Source: Planctomycetaceae bacterium
Lineage (GTDB): Bacteria; Planctomycetota; Planctomycetia; Pirellulales; Thermoguttaceae
Assembly (NCBI GenBank): GCA_009783865.1
Contig: WRCR01000040.1
Span: 1-14,755 of the forward strand
Reading direction: 5' to 3'
DNA length: 14,755 bases
Position numbers and translations under genes: made by a program
Notes under the pieces: generated by a model
What the model saw: the letters and a program-made list of their open reading frames with translations, nothing else
What the model was told of the DNA's origin: nothing
Database searches by the model: none
In this document: positions 1-7,900 of the stretch, piece by piece
Numbering within the stretch: position 1 is the stretch's first letter
Layout: every line of letters begins with the position of its first letter

Positions 1-277
1 ATCGGGGAGTCAAACTAACGTCACGATAAATGAAATCGTACTCGACTAAAATACACCGAACGCCACTTATCGAACGGTGGAGCATCCTGATACAAACGCC
101 AAAACTGACATAACACTTTCCGGCGAAAACCTCAACTGCCCGCAGATAGGATAACTTCGCCCTGTCGACCGTTTCGTAATACTTTTTAACTGCATCAATA
201 TAAGCGGGATTCTCCCAAACGTCGGCGGCAAGAATGGTTCCATAAAGAAAAACGGCAAGAAAGATAAAGTGTTTCAT
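1..277 (-). CDS. Secreted protein of unknown function, N-terminal part, runs off left edge (possible frameshift)
   Basis: The ATG at 277-275 is preceded by a good Shine-Dalgarno (GAGGTG, 8 bases upstream) and by a promoter at 345-373. The first 18 or so residues (MKHFIFLAVFLYGTILAA) form a typical signal peptide with cleavage expected after LAA. The mature part starts DVWENPAYIDAVKKYYETVD, polar and helical. This frame stays open to the window edge, about 92 codons. After residue ~53 (FAGK) the translation becomes rich in Cys, Ile and Arg and looks less protein-like. A different frame from about position 130 gives a more convincing sequence (QFWRLYQDAPPFDKW) that ends at a TGA near 31. Either the protein really continues past the edge, or it is a gene of about 80 codons with a frameshift near 117-131. 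I do not recognise the family. Confidence 0.55.
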   Translation of the reverse strand, partial: MKHFIFLAVFLYGTILAADVWENPAYIDAVKKYYETVDRAKLSYLRAVEVFAGKCYVSFGVCIRMLHRSISGVRCILVEYDFIYRDVSLTPR

Positions 278-344
278 TGGAAATGCACCTCGAATTTCAT
301 CTCGTCCGGCACATTGCCAGACGGGTATTTTCAACTACCAGTGA

Positions 345-373
345 ATTGTATCAAGTTTTTTCATGCATTGCAA
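345..373 (-). promoter_or_regulatory. Sigma-70-type promoter for the leftmost secreted protein
   Basis: Read on the minus strand, TTGCAA (373-368) and TACAAT (350-345) are separated by 17 bases. Transcription would start near 338, leaving about 60 bases of leader before the ATG at 277. The two hexamers and the spacing are identical to those found upstream of the epimerase gene at 12509-12537, which strengthens both calls. Confidence 0.6.
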
Positions 374-425
374 TAGGCGTGAAAAAATAATCCGCCGCTT
401 ATAGCGGCTGGGTTTAACAAAAGAG

Positions 426-446
426 GCGGGCGGCTTTAGCCCCCGC
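426..446. repeat. GC-rich palindrome, similar to one inside valS
   Basis: GCGGGCGGC, loop TTTA, then GCCCCCGC forms an 8-bp stem with one bulged C. The core resembles the perfect GGGGGGC/GCCCCCC hairpin at 8160-8177, which has a loop of the same length. This suggests both belong to one family of short dispersed palindromes, though two loosely similar copies are weak proof. Confidence 0.45.
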
Positions 447-701
447 TATGATTTACCGTAAAATTCTATTTTTTCCAATTATTTTATTTTTTTTACTTGT
501 TTTTTCAGTTCTGTAGGGCATATTAGCACAGTTTTTTCTGCCGCATAGCATTCTAGCGTGAGTCATGCAAACCGATTATTCGGATTTTGCCGCACTTCAC
601 GACAAAAACAGAATGGAAAGTCAGGAAAAATAAAAAAAATCGGAAAAATGCTGGATTTAGGTAATTATTCTTGTGTTTATTTCCGATAAAACATTTAACA
701 T

Positions 702-714
702 GGCAACAGTTGCC
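702..714 (+). promoter_or_regulatory. Perfect inverted repeat in the leader of the Cys-rich gene
   Basis: GGCAAC-A-GTTGCC is a perfect 6+6 palindrome ending 43 bases before the ATG of the cysteine-rich gene. Its position suits an operator or a leader hairpin. A weak promoter candidate (TTGTGT-17-TTTAAC, 671-699) ends just upstream, which would place the palindrome around the transcription start. No known regulator was recognised. Confidence 0.35.
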
Positions 715-757
715 AAAAAGTTTAGTTTCCCCGTTAAACCGAATCAGGAGAATTGTT

Positions 758-1282
758 ATGAAACGTCAAATCCTAATGTCTGTGCTGGCCGCTATTGCTA
801 TTTTTGCGGTTACCACTAATGTCCAAGCGGGCATGTTCGGACGCTTGTCCTTGCTGCACCACTGCAACCCTTGCGCAGAGGCCCAATGTGCCCCCTGCAC
901 ACCGGCTTGTGAACCCTGCGTTCCGGCTTGCGACCCGTGTGAACCGGTCTGCGACCCCTGTGACCCCTGCGGTTACAAAAAACCCTTTAGACCGTTTGCT
1001 GGTCTTTTCGCCAAATGGAAGGGTAAATTTGCAAAGCACGGTTGCAACCCCTGCGAACCGGCTTGTGACCCCTGTGTTCCGGCTTGCGACCCGTGTGAAC
1101 CGGTCTGCGACCCCTGCGAACCGACTTGCTGCGATCCGTGCGGAAAACCCTTCCGTCCTTTCGGCGGATTTTTCGCCAACTTGAAGTACAAGTTCAAGTT
1201 CAAAAAGCATGGTTGCAATCCTTGCGAACCGGCCTGTGACCCGTGCGAACCGGCCTGCGACCCTTGCGGATGCTGCAAATAA
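758..1282 (+). CDS. Secreted cysteine/proline-rich repeat protein
   Basis: This 174-residue protein contains 30 cysteines. The ATG at 758 is chosen because AGGAG sits 7 bases upstream (746-750) and it opens directly into a signal peptide with cleavage expected after NVQA (residue 24); an upstream in-frame ATG at 671 would only bury this signal peptide. The mature protein has three cysteine blocks built on a seven-residue unit like CDPCEPA, with 11, 11 and 8 cysteines. They are separated by two basic, aromatic linkers containing KPFRPF and ending in KHGC. The cysteine blocks are acidic and the linkers strongly basic, so charge alternates along the chain. Planctomycete cell walls are known to be proteinaceous and cysteine-rich, so a disulfide-linked envelope or matrix role is possible, as is metal binding. 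Neither is shown by the sequence. It appears to be monocistronic, closed by the terminator at 1329-1356. Confidence 0.9.
   Translation: MKRQILMSVLAAIAIFAVTTNVQAGMFGRLSLLHHCNPCAEAQCAPCTPACEPCVPACDPCEPVCDPCDPCGYKKPFRPFAGLFAKWKGKFAKHGCNPCEPACDPCVPACDPCEPVCDPCEPTCCDPCGKPFRPFGGFFANLKYKFKFKKHGCNPCEPACDPCEPACDPCGCCK
921..1116 (+). repeat. Exact 40-base direct repeat within the Cys-rich gene
   Basis: The 40 bases at 921-960 recur without mismatch at 1077-1116, a 156-base (52-codon) period that keeps the reading frame. The repeat encodes the VPACDPCEPVCDPC part of cysteine blocks one and two. The third block is less exact. Identity at synonymous sites points to recent duplication or gene conversion. 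Confidence 0.9.
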
Positions 1283-1296
1283 AACAAAAAGTCAGG

Positions 1297-1316
1297 GGCG
1301 TTGCGTAAGTAACGCC
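1297..1316 (+). other. Hairpin just after the Cys-rich gene
   Basis: GGCGTT, an 8-base loop, then AACGCC lies 14 bases after the stop codon and just before the T-tailed terminator. It may stabilise the 3' end of the transcript. It has no U tract of its own. Confidence 0.45.
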
Positions 1317-1328
1317 ATCCGATAAAAG

Positions 1329-1356
1329 CGGCGGACTTGCGTCCGCCGTTTTTTTT
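1329..1356 (+). terminator. Rho-independent terminator between convergent genes
   Basis: CGGCGGAC, loop TTGC, GTCCGCCG forms a perfect 8-bp stem followed by eight T residues (1349-1356). On the minus strand the same stem is followed by CTTTT, so it may also end the uvrA transcript, whose stop codon lies at 1361-1359. Confidence 0.9.
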
Positions 1357-1358
1357 GT

Positions 1359-3854
1359 TTATAGAGACGGAGTACAGGTTAAACAGCCGCCGTCTTTTCC
1401 GCCGACGGGTCCCAATTCGATAAGCCGGTCGGCACACTTTATAACATCCGGCTGATGCTCTATTACGATAACCGTGTTTCCCTTGTCAACCAGTCCGAAT
1501 AGGACATCTAGCAATTTCCTAACATCGGACGAATGCAGTCCCGAAGTCGGCTCATCGAGTACATACAGCGTCTTGCCGGTTTCCTGTTTCGATAACTCCG
1601 CCGCCAATTTCACCCGCTGTGATTCCCCGCCGGAAAGTGTTGCTGCCGATTGCCCCAAAGTCAAATAGCCGAGACCTATCCGCTGCAAATAATTCAAGGG
1701 ACGGACTATCTTCGGAATGTTCTCAAAAAACACCGCCGCCTCATCGGCAGTCATCGCAAGCACATCGGCGATGTTTTTTTCTTTGAACTTGACGGCAAGC
1801 GTTTGCCGGTCGAAGCGTTTCCCATTGCAAGCCGGGCAAACGGTCAACAAGTCGTTTAGGAAAAACATTTCGACCCGCTGGATTCCGCTGCCCTTGCATG
1901 TTTCACAACTGCCGCCGCCTTTTTCCGCCGAAATGTTCAAGCCGAACCGCTGCGGTTTGTATCCCCGCAACCTTGCCTCTTTGCTTGCGGCGAATAATTC
2001 TTTGATGTTTTCGTAAAACCCGCAGTAAGTCGCCGGATTACTGCGCAGCGATTGTCCCGGCTGCGATTGGTCGGCAACGATTATCTTGTCGATGTTTTCC
2101 ACGCCGAGTAATTCTTTGAATTGACAATGTTCCGGCAGTGCCGTTTTGTGCAAACGGTTTTTGATTGCTGGTACCAGCGTGTGATTCAGCAACGAACTCT
2201 TTCCGCTGCCGCTCACGCCGGTTATGCAAATGAACAAGCCAAGCGGAAAAGAAATATCAACGTTTTTGAGATTGTGCGTTGCCGCCCCAGTCAGACGGAT
2301 TTCGTAGTTTTCAATGGGTTTCCGTTTTTTTACCGGAATAGGAATCAATTCCTCGCCGGTTAAAAACTTCAGCGTTATGGACTCTCCAGCAAGATGTTTC
2401 GTCAAGAATTGTGCCGGTGATTGCGGGGAAACCTCAATTTCGGCAACGACATTTCCGCCGAGGACACCGCCGCCGGGTCCGAGGTCAATGATGTGGTCAG
2501 CGTGCCGCATCAATTCCTCGTCGTGTTCAACAACGAGAACCGTGTTGCCGTTTTCTTTTAATTTTAGCAATGCTTCAAAAAGACGTTTGCTGTCGCTGGA
2601 GTGCAGTCCCATTGACGGTTCATCCAGAATGTAGCACACGCCGGTTTGGGCATTGCCGAGTGCATTCGCCAATCGGCAGCGGTGCAATTCTCCGCCACTC
2701 AAACTGTCCGTTGTTCTGTCCAGCGAAAGATAGCCCAAGCCGATGTCCTGCAAAAACCGCAGGCGGGGCAAAATCCGGCTGATAATTTTTTCGGCAATGA
2801 TTTGTTTGTTGCCGGTGAATTCTGCTCCTTCGATGAACGGGATGGTTTCGGAAACCTGTAATTTGCAGACCTCGCTGATGCTTTTTCCTCCGATGGTCGT
2901 ACTCTGCGCTGCCGGATTGAGTCGACTGCCGCTGCACTGCGGACAAGTGATGTGAGTCCCTTTCTCGGTTTCAACGGTTCCAGTTCCTTCGCATTTCGGA
3001 CAAGCACCGTATGGACTGTTAAAGCTGAAGGTTCGCGGTTCAAGTTCCAGAATGTTCGTGCCGCACTTCAGGCAAGCATAAAGTGTGCTGAACGGCAAGT
3101 CAACCCAAACGCTGCTGTTGTCCTGTTTTTTCTCATAACTAACGATGACGCTTCCTTCGCTCAACTTCAAGCAATGCTGCAATGATTCGGCAAGGCGAGG
3201 TTTAACATCTTCCTTCATAACCAGCCGGTCGATGACCGCTTCGACTGTATGCGCTTTGTTTGCGTCCAATTCCGGCAGCGGTTCAATTTCGCAAATCTGT
3301 CCGTCAATTCTTGTACGGGTGAAACCGTTCTTGAGTATTCGTTGAAAGACCTCTCGGTGCTGTCCCCTTTGACCGCGAATGAGCGGCGCGAGAAGCATCA
3401 ATCGAACACCATCGGGCAGCGTCATTATTTCTTCGAGGATTTGCTGTTCCGACTGCTGTTGAATCGGGCTGCCGCACTGCGGACAATGAATCAATCCCGC
3501 TCTGGCGTAAAGCAAACGAAGTTCATCGTAAATCTCGGTCAGTGTTCCGACGGTGCTGCGTCTGCTTCGGAAACCGCTGTGCTGGCTGACTGCAACGACC
3601 GGCTGTAGTCCTCGAATGACATCGACATCAATGCGTTCCAACTGCTGCAAGAGTTGTTTGCCGGAAATGGGCAGCGTTTCGATGTATTGCCGCTGTCCTT
3701 CCGCAAAAATGGTATCGAAGGCAAGCGAACTTTTCCCGCTGCCGCTCACGCCGGTAATGACCGTGATTTTATTGCGGGGAATTTTCAGCGAAATGTTTTT
3801 GAGGTGATGTACTCTCGCCCCTTGTATTTCGATGTGCTTGCCGTCTTGTTTCAC
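1359..3854 (-). CDS. uvrA: UvrA-family excinuclease ATPase lacking the insertion domain and C-terminal tail
   Basis: UvrA is the DNA damage-recognising ATPase of nucleotide excision repair and loads UvrB. This protein has 831 residues against about 940 for canonical UvrA. Visible are the first Walker A (GVSGSGKS, ~35-42), a UvrB-binding-type domain (~130-245), zinc module 1 (C261, C264, C285, C288), first signature LSGGELHRCRLA (~385) and Walker B YILDEP (~408). The second half has Walker A at ~546, zinc module 2 (C650, C653, C673, C676), signature LSGGESQR (~740) and Walker B YVLDEP (~764). About 100 residues between C288 and the CPQC at 304-307, where canonical UvrA has its insertion domain, are absent. 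The protein also stops right after GGKDGG, about 30 residues early. The first signature departs from the usual LSGGEAQRIRLA. It may be a second UvrA paralog rather than the housekeeping copy. The start is GTG with GGAGG 4 bases upstream, 13 bases after dgt. Confidence 0.85.
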   Translation of the reverse strand: MKQDGKHIEIQGARVHHLKNISLKIPRNKITVITGVSGSGKSSLAFDTIFAEGQRQYIETLPISGKQLLQQLERIDVDVIRGLQPVVAVSQHSGFRSRRSTVGTLTEIYDELRLLYARAGLIHCPQCGSPIQQQSEQQILEEIMTLPDGVRLMLLAPLIRGQRGQHREVFQRILKNGFTRTRIDGQICEIEPLPELDANKAHTVEAVIDRLVMKEDVKPRLAESLQHCLKLSEGSVIVSYEKKQDNSSVWVDLPFSTLYACLKCGTNILELEPRTFSFNSPYGACPKCEGTGTVETEKGTHITCPQCSGSRLNPAAQSTTIGGKSISEVCKLQVSETIPFIEGAEFTGNKQIIAEKIISRILPRLRFLQDIGLGYLSLDRTTDSLSGGELHRCRLANALGNAQTGVCYILDEPSMGLHSSDSKRLFEALLKLKENGNTVLVVEHDEELMRHADHIIDLGPGGGVLGGNVVAEIEVSPQSPAQFLTKHLAGESITLKFLTGEELIPIPVKKRKPIENYEIRLTGAATHNLKNVDISFPLGLFICITGVSGSGKSSLLNHTLVPAIKNRLHKTALPEHCQFKELLGVENIDKIIVADQSQPGQSLRSNPATYCGFYENIKELFAASKEARLRGYKPQRFGLNISAEKGGGSCETCKGSGIQRVEMFFLNDLLTVCPACNGKRFDRQTLAVKFKEKNIADVLAMTADEAAVFFENIPKIVRPLNYLQRIGLGYLTLGQSAATLSGGESQRVKLAAELSKQETGKTLYVLDEPTSGLHSSDVRKLLDVLFGLVDKGNTVIVIEHQPDVIKCADRLIELGPVGGKDGGCLTCTPSL

Positions 3855-3867
3855 GATTCCTCCATGC

Positions 3868-4965
3868 TTATTTCATGAACTTCAATGATTCCGCCCGCGC
3901 AGAGCGGTCTGTCATATCCGCAATGTAATCGGCGGCAGCCCGTTTAACTCCCTCGTTTTTCACAACGGCATTGTACCGCGCCGGCAATTCGTCAGCGTTT
4001 TTGATGTAATACTCGAATATGCTTTGAAGCCATTGCGAGACCTTACTGCGGAGTGACATCACCCTTGGATGCCGATATACATTCTTCATCAGAAACGTTT
4101 CCATCTCCGCTTTCTGCTGCGCAATATCCGTACTCGGCTTGATAAGAAACGGCACTTGCAGCGCGTCCCTTGCGGATTCAATACCGGCGTTGCGGATATT
4201 CTGCTGCGAAGTATAAATCAAATCGCTGACTTGTATATCAATCAAATCGTGAATGACTGCGCGGCGGAACTGGGAGTCCGTCAGATTCGTCCAGCGTTTT
4301 CGGATACGCTCGGCAGAGTATTTCCAAAGTGCCGTTTGAAAAAGTTTTTCCGTTTGCAGCAGACCGATTTCCATAGCGTCATCGGCATCATGGGTATCAT
4401 AAGCAATGCTGTCCGCAGCATCCACCGCTTGAATTTCGAGGAGCGGCGTTTTGCTTTTCACAACTTTGAAACGCTGTCCGTCTAACAACTCCTGTGAAAG
4501 ATTCAGACCGGCAAAGTCGGCATAGCGGCTTTCCAGTTTTTCGACTATGCGGAGTGCCTGCTCATTGTGATTGAATGCTTTTTCATTCGCCTTTTCCGAA
4601 AGGAGCGTGTTAAGAACGGTTTCGCCGGTATGACCGAAGGGCGGATGTCCGATGTCGTGCAGCAGTGCCGATGCTTCGACAAGGTCTTCGTTAAGATTCA
4701 ACACTCTGGCAATAGTCCGTGCAATGCCGGAAACCTCAAAGGTATGCGTCATTCGGGTGCGATGATAATTTCCGAAGTCGGCGGTGAAGACCTGCATTTT
4801 TTCGCTCAATCGGCGGAAGGCGGCGCAGTGAATAATCCGGTCTCTGTCCCGCTGAAACGGCAGCCGGTAAGGGTGCGCCGGTTCAGGAAAACGCCGCCCT
4901 TCGGAGTCCTCATTCCGAAAGGCGATGCAACCGCACACCGAAGGTGCAGCGGCGGTATCATTCAC
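3868..4965 (-). CDS. dgt: dGTPase-like HD-domain triphosphohydrolase
   Basis: Members of this family hydrolyse dGTP or other dNTPs to the nucleoside and triphosphate and so shape the dNTP pool. The 365-residue protein carries the expected metal-binding HD set: H74 in RMTHTFEVS, H103-D104 in LLHDIGHPPFGHTGE, and D185 in the ADSIAYDTHD segment. The N-terminal FRRLSEKMQVF and the GLNLSQELLDG motif are also typical of the bacterial dGTPase-like (type 2) group. The start is GTG at 4965-4963, overlapping the valS stop as GTGA, with a strong AAGGAGGT Shine-Dalgarno inside the last valS codons, so the two genes are translationally coupled. uvrA follows 13 bases downstream. Substrate preference cannot be read from the sequence. 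Confidence 0.92.
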   Translation of the reverse strand: MNDTAAAPSVCGCIAFRNEDSEGRRFPEPAHPYRLPFQRDRDRIIHCAAFRRLSEKMQVFTADFGNYHRTRMTHTFEVSGIARTIARVLNLNEDLVEASALLHDIGHPPFGHTGETVLNTLLSEKANEKAFNHNEQALRIVEKLESRYADFAGLNLSQELLDGQRFKVVKSKTPLLEIQAVDAADSIAYDTHDADDAMEIGLLQTEKLFQTALWKYSAERIRKRWTNLTDSQFRRAVIHDLIDIQVSDLIYTSQQNIRNAGIESARDALQVPFLIKPSTDIAQQKAEMETFLMKNVYRHPRVMSLRSKVSQWLQSIFEYYIKNADELPARYNAVVKNEGVKRAAADYIADMTDRSARAESLKFMK

Positions 4966-7900
4966 GGTTTGACCTCCTTTAACTTCGCTAATGCCTCTGC
5001 TGCGGATTGTCGTTGAGTTTGCAATTCCGCTAGAGATTTGCGTTCACCTTCAACAACTTGCGCCGGTGCTTTATTTACAAAATCGCTGTTGAGTTTCGCT
5101 TCTTTGCTGCTGATGAAGCCGTCCAACTTGGCAATTTCCTTTTCCAATTTGGCGGTCTCGGCTTTTACGTCAATCAAATCAGACAGGTCAACGAACACGT
5201 CCATTCCGGTTAGCGGCACCACCGAAACGAGAGCCGGCGACTGCACCGCCGGTCCAAACGCAGTTGCCTTTGCTTTTGCCATCGAGAGGAAATACTGTTT
5301 CATTGGTTCGAGCAACTCTGCCGTTGCTTCATCGCAGCGTACCGAGAACGTGATTTCCGTCTTCGGCGGCACATTGCGGCTCGCTCTAACATCTCGCACC
5401 GCACGGAGCAACTCTTGGAATATGGCGAATTGCTTTTCAATAATGGGGCTTATCAATTCCTCGTGTGATTCTGGGAACCGTGCAATCGCAAGAGACGGTA
5501 CGTTAGTATCATATCCATTCTGTTGCCAAAACTTGGTCTCCAAAAGCCGCTGATAAATATCCTCTGTAACAAACGGCATGACCGGGTGAAGCAAACGAAT
5601 GAGCGATGTCAAAACGTGAACCAATACAAATTGAACCCGTTCTTTCGTTGTTTCATCGTTTAACCGATTCTTGCTGATTTCGATGTAAAACGAACAAAAA
5701 TCGTCCCAAGCAAAATCATAAAGTTGCCGCATCGCATCAGCAAAACGATAATTTTCAATATCGTCAGTGACGTTTTTCGTTACTGTTGCAAGACGGGAAA
5801 GTATCCATTTGTCTTCGAGGAATTCTTTTGCGGGGGATAAAGCCTCTGCCTCTTTAGATTTCTCTTTAGTAAATGGTTCGAGATTCATCAGCACGAACCT
5901 TGCCGCATTCCAAAGTTTATTACAGAAATTCCGTGCAACTTCGAAGCGTTCACCGGTCATCGTGCCTTCCGGCAGCGACCGGTCTTCCGGCGATAACTGT
6001 TCAGAATAATCCCTCGCCCATTGCGTCAGGAAATACTTCTTGCACTGCGTACATTGTATTTTGACCGAAGTCCGGTTCTTTTTCGTTTGCTCGACAACCG
6101 CCCCGCAATGCGGACATTCAAAGTCCAGCGATAAACGGATGTCCTGATTTTCCGTAGTCAAATATGCTAACGCAAACCGCAGTGCATCGGCACCGAACTT
6201 GTTGATAATGCTAATCGGGTCAATGCCGTTGCCTTTCGACTTCGACATACCTTCGCCGTATTTGTCGAGAATCTTCGGATGAATATACACTTCGTTAAAC
6301 GGCTTTTTACCGGTATTGAATTTACCGGCAAGCACCATGCGGGCAACCCACAGCGTGAGAATATCGCGGTTAGTGATGAGAACGCCGGTCGGATAATACC
6401 GCTGCAATTCCGGCGTATCATCGGGCCACCCCAGCGTGCTGTGAGGCCACAACGCACTGGAAAACCATGTGTCGAGAACGTCTTCCTCCTGCTTGATTTT
6501 GCAGCCGGGAATAGCGTCTTCGTTCAAATCCTCGGTTTGGGAACAAATCCTCCAAACGTTTTTTTCGGTGTCGAGTTGCCAAATAACATCGTCACGACCG
6601 GCAAATGCTTTCCGCAAAAACTCGTCACTCTCCACTCGCTTCTCGCCACTCGCCTCGCAATACCAAATCGGAATGCGGTGTCCCCACCAAAGTTGCCGAC
6701 CAATGGGCCAATCGCGTTTTTCGGAGAGCCAATCAACGTAACCTTTGGTGTAGCGGTGCGGGATAATTTGGATTATATCGTCATTCCCGCGCAAGCGGGA
6801 ACCTAGACAATCGACTTGTTCCTCTAGTTCCCCGCTTGCGCGGGGATGACGGGCTACCGCATCAATCGCCGCCTGCGCCAACTCGTCCATTTTCACAAAC
6901 CACTGGTCATTCAAGAACGGTTCAATCGGCGTTTTGCTGCGGTCGCTGTGAGCGAGTTCGATTTCCCGCTCTTCGACTTTGACGAGCAATCCCGCTGCTT
7001 CCAAATCGGCAACGACTTTTGCCCGCGCCTGTTTCACGGTCAAGCCCTCGTAAGTACCCGCGTTGTCGTTGAGTGTACCGTCTTTGTTCAAAATGTTGAC
7101 AAACGGCAAATCGTGCCGCAATCCGACTTCGTAGTCATTCGGGTCATGCGCCGGAGTGATTTTCACGCAGCCGGTTCCCTTCTCCGGCTTCGCCCATTCG
7201 TCGAGAACCAAGGGAATTTTTTTGTTCAGGAGCGGCAGGGTTACATGCCAACCCGTCTTCGCCAATTCGGCAAAAATTTTAAGCCAGTCAAGTGTTCCGT
7301 CCGTTTTGCGTTGTTCGATGGCATCGAGTTCCGCTTGAATTTCGGTTATTTCTTTTTCCGAAGCATTGGCAAGTTTCTGTTTGCAGTTTTCGATTGCTTT
7401 ATCGAGAGCAGCTTCGGGGTCGGGATGAACGGCAACGGCAGTATCACCGAGCATTGTTTCGGGACGAGTTGTCGCCACAACAACGTATCCCGGGTCCAAA
7501 TTGTTCTGCTGTTTGAAATCTGTAATCTCCTTCCTGTACTCTGCAATTAACTCTCTACCCTTTGCTGACAACTTTTCGCCCTCACACTCCTCTAACTTCT
7601 GCGCATAATTCTCCTGACACTCAGCCCATTCTTCTATGCAAATTTTATACTTGATATACCAAAAATTTCCCGCGACGGTTTCGTGAAACACTTCATCATC
7701 GCTGACTGCCGTTTGGAGATGTGTGTCCCAGTTGACAAGACGTTTGCCGCGGTATATCTTGCCTTCCTTAAACAGTTTGAAAAAGAAATGCCGCACTGCT
7801 TTAGCACACACTTCGTCCAGCGTGAACCTTGTCCGGCTCCAATCGCAGGAGCAGCCCATTGCTTTGAGTTGCTCGATAATGCGCTCCTGATATTTTTCCT

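Larger units (their letters stand above)
278..757. other. Divergent intergenic region with hairpins, no gene seen
   Basis: These 480 bases separate two divergently transcribed secreted-protein genes. They hold the minus-strand promoter at 345-373, a GC hairpin at 394-408 (GCCGC/GCGGC, 5-base loop), an imperfect GC hairpin at 426-446, a T-rich stretch at about 468-510, a 9-bp bulged hairpin at 567-590 (GCAAACCGA, TTAT loop), and a perfect palindrome at 702-714. No frame has protein-like composition with a ribosome binding site. Because the flanking genes diverge, these hairpins are not ordinary gene terminators. Confidence 0.6.

Noticed and set aside
671..757. In-frame N-terminal extension of the Cys-rich protein from an ATG at 671
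   Set aside because: It would add 29 residues in front of a clear signal peptide; the ATG at 758 has AGGAG at the right distance.
773..1210. Long open frame antisense to the Cys-rich gene
   Set aside because: Openness follows from the repetitive GC-rich codons of the real gene; no ribosome binding site or known domain.
862..1282. CRISPR-like or tandem non-coding repeat array
   Set aside because: The repeats are in frame, encode cysteine blocks and lack uniform spacers, so they are internal gene repeats.
973..1437. 154-codon minus-strand frame spanning the terminator and the uvrA 3' end
   Set aside because: It reads through the terminator and across the antisense of the Cys-rich repeats, with no domain match; also not a plausible lost tail of UvrA.
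6279..6806. Long plus-strand frames antisense to valS
   Set aside because: Shadows of valS; no start signals and no recognisable domains.
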